A DNA stretch of 33,747 bases, taken from Opitutaceae bacterium. GTDB taxonomy: Bacteria > Verrucomicrobiota > Verrucomicrobiia > Opitutales > Opitutaceae. The stretch covers positions 1 through 33,747 of the forward strand of contig JAGYIG010000036.1 in the NCBI GenBank assembly GCA_018402455.1, in the 5' to 3' direction. Below the pieces are notes generated by a model. The model had not been told where the DNA came from and did no database searches. It worked only from the letters and a program-made list of their open reading frames with translations. Shown here one piece after another: positions 1 to 7,739 of the stretch; positions within the stretch are counted from its first letter, which is position 1, and each line of letters begins with the position of its first letter. The translations under genes and the position numbers were made by a program.

Positions 1-1
1 T

Positions 2-289
2 GGCATCACCCAGGGCACGCTGCTGGCCGATTCCAATTACCTAGTCACCTATGACGGTGCGGACCTTGCCGTGACCGCACGGCCGATCGTCATTTCTTCG
101 AGCGCGATGGTACCAACATTCACGATCGACCGCCCCGGCGGGCCATTCAGCAACCAACCCGTCGTCGAGGCCTTGGGCGACGGCCAAAGCCTACGGCGCG
201 AGGAGGCGGGGAACCTGATAACCGACCCGCGCTTGAGAGGGGCGGTGCTATCTCTCGGTGCGGTCTACTTCGTAGAGCCGGTGCAATGA
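2..289 (+). CDS. C-terminal end of a filamentous-haemagglutinin/MBG-repeat surface protein (5' partial)
   Basis: The reading frame is open from base 2 to a TGA at 287-289, giving about 95 residues. The first 30 or so residues (G-T-L-x-A-x-S-N-Y-x-V-T-Y-D-G-A-D-L-x-V-T-x-R-P-I) match the end of the MBG-type repeats found near the C-terminus of large secreted adhesin-like proteins in Gram-negative bacteria. A short tail follows with no recognisable domain. Such proteins are usually exported by two-partner secretion or held at the cell surface. The rest of the gene lies outside the window, so size and secretion route cannot be judged. The TGA overlaps the ATG of the decayed gene that follows (ATGA, 286-289), which suggests that the two were translationally coupled. 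Confidence rests on the repeat pattern only. Confidence 0.6.
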   Translation, partial: GITQGTLLADSNYLVTYDGADLAVTARPIVISSSAMVPTFTIDRPGGPFSNQPVVEALGDGQSLRREEAGNLITDPRLRGAVLSLGAVYFVEPVQ

Positions 290-610
290 GCGCCGAAACT
301 GTTCCTCGGTCACACCGCGGCATGGGCCTGCTTGGCCTGCTCCTGGCGGGGCCGGCGCTGGCCTAGCAGCCGCAACGTGCAACCTCGCACCCGCAGCCGG
401 CTGGGTTGCAAGCAGCCGCGACGATGTCGGTTTCGCGGACGTCGTCTCCGGCTCGGGTGCCCTAACCCAGGCGGGCGCCAACACCGTCGCCCTTACCGGC
501 ACGGACACTTACACGGGCGACCCGTCGGAAACGCTGAACGCCAGCGGACGCCGGGGCACGCTTCGGGTGGGCAGACCGGCTCGTCTTCAACAGCGGTCGG
601 CCGCCACCCG
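286..610 (+). pseudogene. Decayed autotransporter-repeat (PATR) protein with signal peptide
   Basis: An ATG at 286 overlaps the previous stop. It opens a 26-codon signal-peptide-like sequence (M-G-L-L-G-L-L-L-A-G-P-A-L-A) that ends at a TAG at 364-366. From about base 360 the next frame continues the protein as A-A-T-C-N-L, then S-R-D-D-V-G-F-A-D. It then reads V-S-G-S-G-A-L-T-Q-A-G, followed by L-T-G-T-D-T-Y-T-G (about 441-515). This is the consensus of the passenger-associated transport repeat of autotransporters. A second frame change near 565-575 leads to D-R-L-V-F-N-S-G. The gene therefore appears to have lost one base just after the signal peptide, to be shifted again later, and to be cut off near base 610 where repeat-like intergenic sequence begins. 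A sequencing error at base 360 would restore only the first part. Confidence 0.55.
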
Positions 611-978
611 GAATCAGGGGTCATTGAACCGACCCCGTCGATGTCCCAAAGTTTCTGAACCGTAAAAAGCCGCAAAACCGAACCCCAGCGCCGATAGGCG
701 CTCAGCAACCAGCCGCCGCCTCCCCGGCTTACGCCCACCCCGGTAGCGGCGAGTGGAAACGAGCCGAAACTCGATCGGGTCTCAGCTCTCAGCCACCCGT
801 CTCGGCAAAACGAGGCTGGGGGTTGGGCCCACGCCACGGCGGTCCGGACCGAGCCGGTCCCTTCCCTCACGCCACTGCTTTCCGGGCGAGGCGATTTCCT
901 GGTTGTCCACACATTGCTTCTCGCGATTCGGTCTGCTTTTATCCTGCCACCCCGCCCCGCTCGCCTTAGTTTCGGCCC
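611..978. other. Intergenic stretch with repeat copy 1 and no gene
   Basis: No convincing coding sequence is present. Bases 611-665 look like a short dispersed-repeat text; the minus strand spells a protein-like string ending M-T-P-D-S-G. Bases 683-772 hold the first copy of the modular repeat described separately. Bases 773-978 form the leader of the methyltransferase gene. No promoter could be assigned with confidence there. Confidence 0.4.
683..772 (-). repeat. Modular intergenic repeat, copy 1
   Basis: There are two modules. Module B (683-710) has a palindromic core, GCGCC-GATA-GGCGC, followed by TCAGCAACC. Module A (731-772), read on the minus strand, begins GAGTTTCGGCTCG and ends GGGCGT. 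Compared by eye with copy 2 at 2770-2868, module A agrees at 39 of 42 positions and module B at 25 of 28. Relative to module B, module A points the opposite way from copy 2, so the modules have been rearranged. The element lies just downstream of the decayed autotransporter gene. Confidence 0.7.
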
Positions 979-1677
979 ATGTCCGTTCGCTGCCTCCCCG
1001 CCGTCATCTTGCTATTGGTCGCCATGCCCCGGGCCGGGCTGGCCCAGGAGACCAGCATCAATCCCGGTATCAACAGCGCCTACTTGAAGGAGGGCTTAAT
1101 CGTCGCAAACTGGATCGAGCGTCTGGAAAACGAGGGGCGCGAGGTGGCTGACAACCGGGACCAGATCATCGCCCGCAGCATGATCCCGCCCGGGGCCGTT
1201 GTGGCCGATATCGGCACCGGCACCGGTCTGTTTCTGCCGGCCCTGTCCGCCGCGGTCGGCGAATCCGGCAAGGTCTACGCCGTCGATATCGTGCAAAAGT
1301 TTCTCGATCATGTGGACCAACAAATTCACCGCCAGCGCTGGACCAACGTCGAGCCGGTGCTCTGCTCCGAACGCTCCGTCGGGCTGCCCACCGGGTCCAT
1401 CGATGTGGCCTTCATCTGCAATGTGTATCACCACTTTGAATACCCCACCGATTCGCTCGACTCGATTCATCGCGCGTTGCGCCCCGGCGGCCGGATCATC
1501 CTGGTGGACTTCCAACGCATCCCGGGCGAAAGTGCCGCTTGGATCCTCAACCATATGCGGGCTGGACAAGAGGTGTTCGAAGCGGAGATCGAATTTGCGG
1601 GCTTCAAAAAATCTGCGGAAATCGACGACCTGCTGACCCAGAACTATTTTGTCATTTTCGAGAAAGTGGAGCGCTGA
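979..1677 (+). CDS. Signal-peptide-bearing class I SAM-dependent methyltransferase
   Basis: The product has 232 residues. Residues 1-22 look like a cleavable signal peptide: a hydrophobic stretch ending in A-G-L-A before Q-E-T. The rest is a small Rossmann methyltransferase. Motif I is D77-I-G-T-G-T-G83, the acidic SAM-ribose residue is D103 in Y-A-V-D, and N-V-Y-H-H lies at 148-152. The motif L-R-P-G-G-R at 167-172 is typical of post-motif III in ubiquinone-type methyltransferases. Export is odd, because S-adenosylmethionine is cytoplasmic; similar exported methyltransferases occur in other bacteria without an assigned substrate. An internal start would remove the signal peptide but none is well placed. 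A GNAT acetyltransferase follows after 6 bases and is probably co-transcribed. The substrate cannot be predicted. Confidence 0.8.
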   Translation: MSVRCLPAVILLLVAMPRAGLAQETSINPGINSAYLKEGLIVANWIERLENEGREVADNRDQIIARSMIPPGAVVADIGTGTGLFLPALSAAVGESGKVYAVDIVQKFLDHVDQQIHRQRWTNVEPVLCSERSVGLPTGSIDVAFICNVYHHFEYPTDSLDSIHRALRPGGRIILVDFQRIPGESAAWILNHMRAGQEVFEAEIEFAGFKKSAEIDDLLTQNYFVIFEKVER

Positions 1678-1683
1678 GTCCGG

Positions 1684-2118
1684 ATGTCTGACTGCCCCTG
1701 CCGCTCTCCCCAAACGCCGCTGGAATGGGATTACTACTATGACCTGCGATGGCGGGTGTTGCGGGAACCTTGGGGCCAACCCCGCGGATCCGAGCGCGAC
1801 GACGAGGAAGATCAGGCCTATCACGTCGCGGTGTTCACCGAGGAATCCGTGATCGCCGTCGGTCGGTTGCATCCCATCTCGTCATCGGTCGGACAGATTC
1901 GCTACATGGCGGTCAGTCCCGATCACCTCAAACAGGGTTTGGGATCAAAAATTCTGGCTCACCTCGAGGCCAAGGCCCGTGAGCGGGAGTTAAACCAGGT
2001 CGAGCTCGATGCCCGGGAGACCGCTTTGGCATTTTACACCAAACACGGTTATTTCGTCTCCGGAATATCGCCCACCAAATGGGGCATACCGCATCGCCGG
2101 ATGAGAAAACCGGTGTAG
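1684..2118 (+). CDS. GNAT-family N-acetyltransferase
   Basis: This 144-residue single-domain GNAT enzyme is predicted to transfer an acetyl group from acetyl-CoA to an amine. The acetyl-CoA loop is seen as Q84-G-L-G-S, following the beta-strand I-R-Y-M-A-V at 72-77. The C-terminal F-Y-T-K-H-G-Y-F at 117-124 is the usual last-strand signature. The N-terminal Y-Y-D-L-R-W-R-V-L-R-E-P-W is shared by a GNAT subfamily whose substrates I cannot name. The gene starts 6 bases after the methyltransferase stop, so the two probably form an operon. Substrate unknown. Confidence 0.85.
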   Translation: MSDCPCRSPQTPLEWDYYYDLRWRVLREPWGQPRGSERDDEEDQAYHVAVFTEESVIAVGRLHPISSSVGQIRYMAVSPDHLKQGLGSKILAHLEAKARERELNQVELDARETALAFYTKHGYFVSGISPTKWGIPHRRMRKPV

Positions 2119-2202
2119 TCGGGCGATCTTTTACGATTCGTTAACGCCATTTTCTTTCATTGGAGTGGCCTCAATGGAGAGGTCGCTCCTAACTCATCGG
2201 CA

Positions 2203-2682
2203 ATGAGCCTTGCCCGCCGCGGATTTACTCTGGTCGAGATCATGATCGTTGTGGTCATCATCGGCTTGCTGGCGGCCCTCGCGGTGCCCGCGTTTCAAAA
2301 GGTCCAGCAGCGGAGTCAGGTCAGTCGGTTCGCCAATGACATTCGGGTATTCGCGCAGGGCTTGGAAACCCTCATGCTGGAACTCGGTGAACTGCCGGGG
2401 GATCCAGGGTCCGGTTCCCTTGCGGGCGGGCATGCCGCTTTGGCCGACTACATTAACGGGGGCAAATACACCCAACCCACCTCACTGGGGGGCGTTTGGG
2501 ACATCGATTCCGGCGACTTTGGGGTGCGGTGTGTGGTGGGCGTTGACCTCGGCGGGGCGCCCACCGCGCTGCAGTTGGCCAATCTGCAGTCCGTGGACGC
2601 GCTCATCGACGACGGCGATCTGAGCACCGGATCGTTTCGGGGCTTCAATGGCAACCGGCGGGGCTACCTGCTCATTGAATAG
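2203..2682 (+). CDS. Type IV pilin-like / type II pseudopilin-like protein
   Basis: This 159-residue protein has a short leader (residues 1-7, ending in Gly7) followed by F8-T-L-V-E12, the classic prepilin peptidase and N-methylation motif. A hydrophobic helix runs to about residue 30, so cleavage is expected between Gly7 and Phe8, with Glu12 as the assembly glutamate. The C-terminal region contains G-V-W-D-I-D-S-G-D-F-G-V and a final I-D-D-G-D-L-S-T-G-x-F-R, a pattern I associate with solitary pilin-like proteins that are numerous in Verrucomicrobiota. No pilus assembly or secretion gene is nearby, so it would depend on machinery encoded elsewhere. There is no clear Shine-Dalgarno sequence. 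A weak hairpin (GGAG...CTCC, about 2161-2190) precedes the start. Confidence 0.85.
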   Translation: MSLARRGFTLVEIMIVVVIIGLLAALAVPAFQKVQQRSQVSRFANDIRVFAQGLETLMLELGELPGDPGSGSLAGGHAALADYINGGKYTQPTSLGGVWDIDSGDFGVRCVVGVDLGGAPTALQLANLQSVDALIDDGDLSTGSFRGFNGNRRGYLLIE

Positions 2683-2769
2683 CCGATCGAGGGCGCTCCG
2701 GGATCAGCCACCCCGGCACCCGCCCCACCACCGGTCAGGTCGCGCGGTCGGGGCTTGCGGCTTTTTGGT

Positions 2770-2868
2770 GAGCTTCGGCTCGTTTCCACTCGCCGCTACT
2801 GGGGTTGGCGTGGACCGGGCTTGGTCAAGCGAAGCCCCTTCCCCGGCGCCTATAGGCGCTCAGCGACC
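2770..2868 (+). repeat. Modular intergenic repeat, copy 2
   Basis: Module A lies at 2770-2811 and begins GAGCTTCGGCTCG. Module B lies at 2841-2868 with the palindrome GGCGCCTATAGGCGC followed by TCAGCGACC. Module A is in the opposite orientation to copy 1 while module B keeps the same one. Module B overlaps the last codons and the stop (2860-2862) of the minus-strand ABC ATPase gene, so the repeat supplies that protein's C-terminus. Confidence 0.7.
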
Positions 2869-3531
2869 GGCCACCGGGGACAACACCCCTTCGTGCATCT
2901 CGAATTGGCGATCCGTTTTCACGGCGTGCGCGAGATTATGGGTCACCAGCACCAGGGCGGTACCGGTCTCACGGGAGAGCGCGAGCAGGAGCTCAATCAC
3001 GGTGTCCCCTGTTTTCTCGTCCAGGTTTCCGGTGGGTTCATCGGCGAGCAACAATTGGGGTTGGTTCATCAAGGCCCGGGCAACGGCGACCCGCTGGCGT
3101 TCGCCGCCGGAAAGCTTGGCCGGAATATGATCCGCGCGCTCGGCTAATCCCACCCGCTGCAAGAGGTCCTGGGCGCGGTCTCGTTCCCTTCGGCCCACCC
3201 GGCCCCGCATCCGCGCCGCCATGAGCACGTTGTCCAGCCCGTTGAGTTCGGGCATCAAATAGAACGACTGAAACACCATGCCGAGAAACGCGCTTCGGCG
3301 GGCGGCATTCGTGCGGGGCGATCCCGCCCAGTGCAACGTGCCCGCATCACAGGAGTCCAATCCCGCCAAGAGGTGGAGCAAGGTGGACTTACCCGACCCG
3401 GATTCCCCGCGGATGCTGACGCTCTCGCCGGATTTCACCGTGAGGTCGACACCCCGCAGCACCGTCAGGGTCCGTTCTCCGCTGAGAAAGGACTTGGTGA
3501 TACCGACGGCCGTGAGAACCGCATCACTCAC
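2860..3531 (-). CDS. lolD: LolD-type ABC transporter ATP-binding protein
   Basis: The product is a 223-residue ATPase. Visible motifs are Walker A G42-E-S-G-S-G-K-S-T50, the signature L-S-G-G-E-R-Q at 140-146, Walker B L-L-L-A-D-E at 160-165 and the H-loop His198. The family energises either LolC/E lipoprotein release from the inner membrane or the closely related MacB-type exporters. The LolC/E-like permease immediately upstream favours the lipoprotein role. I chose the GTG at 3531: it overlaps the permease stop by 8 bases (GTGAGTGA) and removes an unconserved eight-residue extension from an alternative start at 3555. The last residues and the stop fall inside palindromic repeat module B, so the end of the protein may have been altered by that element. 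Confidence 0.88.
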   Translation of the reverse strand: MSDAVLTAVGITKSFLSGERTLTVLRGVDLTVKSGESVSIRGESGSGKSTLLHLLAGLDSCDAGTLHWAGSPRTNAARRSAFLGMVFQSFYLMPELNGLDNVLMAARMRGRVGRRERDRAQDLLQRVGLAERADHIPAKLSGGERQRVAVARALMNQPQLLLADEPTGNLDEKTGDTVIELLLALSRETGTALVLVTHNLAHAVKTDRQFEMHEGVLSPVAGR

Positions 3532-4762
3532 TACGCAGGGCCTCCACGGGTTCAAGACGGGCGGCGCGCCACGCCGGCAGCAACCCCGCCAGAGTGGAGA
3601 TGGTGATGGCCAATCCCACGATCAGCCAAAAATCCTGACTCGAGAGGTGGGCGGGCAGATTGCTGAATTCGTAGAACCGCACCAGCGCCTCTTCACTGCC
3701 GGTCAACTTAGTGAAGGTGGCGATGATGTGATTGCGGTTGTGCAGCACCAGTTGCCCAAGCCCGACCCCGGCCGCCGTGCCCGTCACGCCGATAATCAAT
3801 GCCTGCCAACAAAAGCACAGGGCGATGTCGCGGGTGCGCCCGCCCATGGCCCCGAGCAAACCGATCTCGCGGGTCTTGCGCACGACCGCGATCAGCAGCG
3901 AGCTGGTCACCGAGAAGGCGGCGACCACGATGATGAAAATGAGCAGGAAAAAAATCATGTTCTTCTCCAGTTGCACGACGAAGAGAAAGTCTTCGTTGGA
4001 ATCCATCCAGGACCGCGCGTAGGTGCGCGGCGCCACGGCGGGCAGCCGCTGGTTCAGGGCCCGGGCGACGGCATCGGGATCGGCCCCGGCGGCCAGCTTC
4101 ACGCTGAACCCATGCACCCCCTCCCCCAGACCGTAGAGTTCCTGCATGCGCCGGAGTGTCACCAACACCACGCTGCTGTCCAACGACTGGTGGCCAATCT
4201 CCATGACCCCCACGACCTCCAATTCGCGGGGGAGCATGATCTCGTCGGCTTTGATTTTTTCCAACAACAGGGGCGAATACACCTCCACGTAGCTGCCCAC
4301 CCGGGCCCCGAGGGCATAAGCCAGGCGGGAGCTGAGGATGATGGAATCGTCGTCCAGGTTGGCGAGGGTGCCCGCGCGGATGTAGCGGTTGAGCGGGATG
4401 ACGTCGTTGATGCGTTCAACGTCAATGCCCTGCAGGGCGGGAAAAGCCGGCAGGTTGTTGTGCTGCAGCATGACCACGCCCTCGGCAAACGGAGACACCC
4501 CCGTGACGCCCGGCGTTCCGGCGATCACCTCGGCCACGGCTTCGACGTTGACCAGATAGGTCCCGGCGCGCACCTGCAGGTCACCCTGGGTCTCCACGAT
4601 CATGCGACGAATCTCGCGGCCAAATCCGCCCATCACACTGATCGATACGATGAGCAGCGCCACGCCCAGCATCACCCCGGCCATCGAGATGGCGGTAAAA
4701 AAGGGGAACCGCTTCCCGGCCGGGAAGAGTTGCTTAAGAGCGAGGTAAAGGGACCAAGGCAC
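3524..4762 (-). CDS. LolC/LolE-family lipoprotein-releasing permease
   Basis: This 412-residue inner-membrane protein has the LolC/E plan. One transmembrane helix lies near residues 21-45, followed by a periplasmic domain of about 215 residues. Three C-terminal helices lie at about 266-293, 312-340 and 376-398. The end A-A-R-L-E-P-V-E-A-L-R is characteristic of FtsX-type permeases. With the overlapping ATPase it would lift mature lipoproteins from the inner membrane for transfer to a LolA carrier. Only one permease is present, so it may act as a homodimer (as in LolF systems) or pair with a distant partner. The start is a GTG at 4762 with no good ribosome-binding site. The lysS gene lies upstream on the same strand, separated by a palindromic repeat. 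Confidence 0.87.
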   Translation of the reverse strand: MPWSLYLALKQLFPAGKRFPFFTAISMAGVMLGVALLIVSISVMGGFGREIRRMIVETQGDLQVRAGTYLVNVEAVAEVIAGTPGVTGVSPFAEGVVMLQHNNLPAFPALQGIDVERINDVIPLNRYIRAGTLANLDDDSIILSSRLAYALGARVGSYVEVYSPLLLEKIKADEIMLPRELEVVGVMEIGHQSLDSSVVLVTLRRMQELYGLGEGVHGFSVKLAAGADPDAVARALNQRLPAVAPRTYARSWMDSNEDFLFVVQLEKNMIFFLLIFIIVVAAFSVTSSLLIAVVRKTREIGLLGAMGGRTRDIALCFCWQALIIGVTGTAAGVGLGQLVLHNRNHIIATFTKLTGSEEALVRFYEFSNLPAHLSSQDFWLIVGLAITISTLAGLLPAWRAARLEPVEALRSE

Positions 4763-4786
4763 GGTTACGCTGCTGCGCAGCTAAAT

Positions 4787-4870
4787 AGGAATTACGAATT
4801 TAGAATGAAGAATTTTGGTAACCCTGCCAGTTTTGAACTCATTCTCCATTTTGCATTCCTCATTCTTCCT
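4787..4870. repeat. Palindromic intergenic repeat between lysS and the LolC/E gene
   Basis: An AT-rich island in GC-rich surroundings consists of repeating GAAT/ATTC words. The left arm (4787-4819) reads AGGAATTACGAATTTAGAAT..., and the right arm (4838-4870) read backwards gives AGGAAGAATGAGGAATGCAA.... The arms therefore form an imperfect inverted repeat. This resembles the short dispersed GAAT-word palindromes seen between genes in several GC-rich phyla. It touches the lysS stop codon at 4870-4872. Confidence 0.6.
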
Positions 4871-6342
4871 TAGGCTTCGGCCTCCGGTCGAAGCTGCGGG
4901 TAGAGGATCACGTCGCGGATACTTTCCGCTCCGGTCAGAAGAATGACGAGGCGGTCGATCCCGATACCCATGCCCCCGGCCGGCGGCATGCCGTGTTCGA
5001 GTGCGGTGAGAAAGTCGTGATCGATCTTCTGCTGTTCCTCCCCGGCCTGGGCTTCGAACATGGCGCGTTGCACATCGGGGTCGTTCTGCTCGCTGTAGGC
5101 CGGGGCGATTTCCATGCCCCCGATGATGAGCTCAAACACGTCGAGCACGGTCGGGTCGTCCTGATTGAGCTTGGCCAGCGGGCAGAGCTCCTTGGGGAGG
5201 TGCGTGACGAAGGTCGGCTGGATGAGATGGGGCTCGATCAGCTTGGAGAAAATCTCGTTGGTGATTTCGAACTCCTCCCACTGCGGATCGACGTGGCAGC
5301 CGAGCTCCCGGGCCTTGGCTGCCTTCTCCTCCTTGGCGCGTTCGAACCAACCGGCATCATCGGTCTTTTCGCGAATGAGATCCTTGTAGGGCACTTCGTG
5401 CCAGTCGCCCGCAAACTCGATCTCCTCGCCGCTGCCCGCATGCGGAATCTTGGTGGTGCCCAGAATATTCGTGCAGATGGATTGGAGCAGGTCCTTCACC
5501 AAGACCATCATGCCTCGATAGTCACTGTAGGCCTGGTAAACCTCCAGCATGGTGAACTCCGGATTGTGACGGCGGGAAATGCCTTCATTGCGGAAATTGC
5601 GACCGATCTCAAACACCCGATCATAGCCGCCCACCAGCATACGCTTGAGGTAAAGCTCGAGAGAGATCCGCAGCACGAAGTCGACATCCAGGGCGTTGTG
5701 GTGGGTCTCGAAGGGCCGGGCCGCCGCGCCGCCGGCCACGGACTGCAACACGGGGGTTTCGACTTCGAGGAAATCGCGATCCTCCAGAAATCGGCGAATA
5801 TGCGAGACGATCCTGGCCCGCTTCATCAGGCGATCGCGCGACTCGGCGTTGACGATGAGGTCCAGGTAACGCTGACGGAAGCGTTGGTCGGGATCGGTGA
5901 GGCCGTGGAATTTCTCCGGCAGCGGACGCAGCGCCTTGGCGACGAGGGTGTAGTTCTCGGCGCGCACCGTGACTTCGCCGGTGCGGGTGCGAAAGAGCGT
6001 GCCGGTGACCCCGATAAAATCGCCGAGATCGAGTTTTTTGAAGATCGGGTAGGCCGCTTCGCCGATGACGTCCTTTTTGACGTAAAGCTGGATGATGCCC
6101 TGTTGGTCGAGAATCTTGACGAACTGGCTCTTGCCCATGTCCCGGCGGGTGACGATGCGGCCGGCCACCGAGACAGTAACCGCGTTGTCCTCCCCCTCGA
6201 CGTAGGCGGCAAGGGCCTGGGCGGAAAAATGCGTGGGGGCGACGTGAGCCCGGAAGGGATCAGCACCGGCCGCGCGAAGTTCTTCGAGCTTTTGGCGCCT
6301 TACGGCATGCTGATCGTGGCTGATATCGGTCGCGTCACTCAT
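4870..6342 (-). CDS. lysS: Lysyl-tRNA synthetase, class II
   Basis: The product has 490 residues. It charges tRNA-Lys with lysine in the cytoplasm. An N-terminal OB-fold anticodon-binding domain spans about residues 57-135. The class II catalytic core follows, with motif 2 seen as F-R-N-E-G-I-S-R-R-H-N-P-E-F at 250-263 and motif 3 as G-M-G-I-G-I-D-R-L near 459-467. The length is normal for bacterial LysS. I prefer the ATG at 6342, which has AGAAGG about 11 bases upstream, over an in-frame GTG at 6354 that overlaps this ribosome-binding site. The gene is divergent from the MgtC-type gene, and the Lol genes follow on the same strand. Confidence 0.96.
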   Translation of the reverse strand: MSDATDISHDQHAVRRQKLEELRAAGADPFRAHVAPTHFSAQALAAYVEGEDNAVTVSVAGRIVTRRDMGKSQFVKILDQQGIIQLYVKKDVIGEAAYPIFKKLDLGDFIGVTGTLFRTRTGEVTVRAENYTLVAKALRPLPEKFHGLTDPDQRFRQRYLDLIVNAESRDRLMKRARIVSHIRRFLEDRDFLEVETPVLQSVAGGAAARPFETHHNALDVDFVLRISLELYLKRMLVGGYDRVFEIGRNFRNEGISRRHNPEFTMLEVYQAYSDYRGMMVLVKDLLQSICTNILGTTKIPHAGSGEEIEFAGDWHEVPYKDLIREKTDDAGWFERAKEEKAAKARELGCHVDPQWEEFEITNEIFSKLIEPHLIQPTFVTHLPKELCPLAKLNQDDPTVLDVFELIIGGMEIAPAYSEQNDPDVQRAMFEAQAGEEQQKIDHDFLTALEHGMPPAGGMGIGIDRLVILLTGAESIRDVILYPQLRPEAEA

Positions 6343-6438
6343 GGAATCGAACACCTTCTAAAGCAGAAACGGGCGGCGCAAACGCAAAAACCAGCGAGGC
6401 TTGCGCCGGATGACGTAAGGTGGATCAATGGCGGGGCA

Positions 6439-7695
6439 ATGAATCCCCAGTTGCTCACAGACTTAACGGTCAGTGCCTGCCTCGGCGCCCTCATCGGTTC
6501 GATCCGGCAGTGGAGCGACCAAACGAAGAAGCCCGAAGACCGCGGCGTCGATTTTGGTGGCGTCCGGACGCACACCTTGTGGGGCGTGCTGGGGTTTCTG
6601 GGAGGAACGCTGACCGAAAAGGCCCCCTTCTTGTTGCCCGTGATCATCGGATCGGTCGCGGCCCAACAAATTGCCATTCGCTGGCGCAACCCCGTGCCCT
6701 CGCACCCCGGGGGCACCAGTTTCGCCGCCATGTTATTGACCCTGCTGGCCGGGGTGCTGATGGCATGGGACAGCACCCGCATTGCGGTGGTCCTGACCAT
6801 GTTCACTCTGGTGGTGCTCGGCACCAAACAGCCCTTGCACGCCTGGACGCGAAATTTCACCACCGAAGACGTCCGGGCCGTGCTGCAGTTTGTGGCCATC
6901 ACCGGGGTGATCCTGCCGTTGGTGCCAAACGAGGCGATGGGACCCTTTAACGGCTTCAACCCCTATTCAACCTGGCTGATGGTGGTGCTCATCTCGGGGG
7001 TCGGTCTGGTTGGCTATGCGGCGATGCGCCTGTTGGGCACCAAATCGGGCATCGTGGTCACCAGTCTATTGGGCGGACTCGCCTCCAGCACGGCGACCAC
7101 CCTCGCCTTTAGTCGGCGAAGTCGGGAAGACCCGGAGCTCTCGATCCACTACGCCTTCGCCATTTCCACGGCCTGCACCGTGATGGTGCCGCGGGTGATT
7201 GCCATCGTCGCCGTGCTCAACCCCAGTCTGGCTTGGGCCACGGCCCTCCCCCTTGCCGCCATGACCCTTCCGGCGCTGGGGTTCGCCGGATGGTATGCCT
7301 GGCGGCCGACCACGGAAATGAATCTCAGCGCCCCCGCCATGAGCAATCCCCTGAGCTTGCGCACCTCGATCAAATTCGCGCTGCTCTACGCCCTTTTCGC
7401 CTTCCTGGTGAAAGCCGCGACCCAACTGGACTGGCAACAAGGGCTGCTGCCCCTGAGCTTTGTATCCGGCTTGACCGACATGGACGCGATTGCGCTCTCC
7501 ATGGCCGACAACCAGAAGAGCGGGACGGTCGGGCTGGAGTTGGCCGCGAAGGCGGTGGTGATGGGTGCCGTCGCGAACGCGTTGCTGAAGGCCGGGATGG
7601 CGGCGGCATTGGGTTCGCCGGGGTTGCGCCGACCCGTGGTGGGCGTTTTGGTCGCGACGGCATTGATCGGCGGAGTCGCCATCGCGGTGATGTGA
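6439..7695 (+). CDS. MgtC/SapB and DUF4010 domain membrane protein
   Basis: This 418-residue, very hydrophobic protein has about a dozen predicted transmembrane helices. The N-terminal part (about 1-135) has the MgtC/SapB pattern: A-C-L-G-A-L-I-G-x-x-R-Q-W near the start and G-G-V-R-T-H-T-L-W-G at about 34-43. The rest matches the DUF4010 arrangement, with G-L-A-S-S-T-A-T-T-L and a late G-L-T-D-M-D-A-I-A-L motif. MgtC proteins are linked to magnesium and phosphate homeostasis, but the function of the fused DUF4010 form is not established. The open frame extends upstream through lysS in antisense; the ATG at 6439 is chosen because the MgtC similarity begins there. The gene is divergent from lysS. 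Confidence 0.85.
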   Translation: MNPQLLTDLTVSACLGALIGSIRQWSDQTKKPEDRGVDFGGVRTHTLWGVLGFLGGTLTEKAPFLLPVIIGSVAAQQIAIRWRNPVPSHPGGTSFAAMLLTLLAGVLMAWDSTRIAVVLTMFTLVVLGTKQPLHAWTRNFTTEDVRAVLQFVAITGVILPLVPNEAMGPFNGFNPYSTWLMVVLISGVGLVGYAAMRLLGTKSGIVVTSLLGGLASSTATTLAFSRRSREDPELSIHYAFAISTACTVMVPRVIAIVAVLNPSLAWATALPLAAMTLPALGFAGWYAWRPTTEMNLSAPAMSNPLSLRTSIKFALLYALFAFLVKAATQLDWQQGLLPLSFVSGLTDMDAIALSMADNQKSGTVGLELAAKAVVMGAVANALLKAGMAAALGSPGLRRPVVGVLVATALIGGVAIAVM

Positions 7696-7739
7696 TGCGC
7701 CGGGGTTGCCTCGCATCGTGACCGCGCCAGCTTGAACCC

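Noticed and set aside
2648..3147. Plus-strand frames across repeat copy 2 and the lolD end
   Set aside because: They translate the repeat and the antisense of lolD; similarity between frames at both repeat copies comes from the DNA repeat, not from a protein.
3278..4873. 531-codon plus-strand open frame
   Set aside because: It is antisense to the LolC/E permease and LolD genes; composition is rich in H, G, Q and R without domains.
4993..6438. Very long plus-strand open frame running into the MgtC-type gene, suggesting a 900-residue protein
   Set aside because: The first 480 codons are antisense to lysS, whose motifs are unambiguous; high GC content opens such frames. The real gene starts at 6439.
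7690..7725. GATGCG...CGCATC hairpin after the MgtC-type gene as a terminator
   Set aside because: The stem is only 6 bp with a long loop and no T run, so it is not supported as a terminator.
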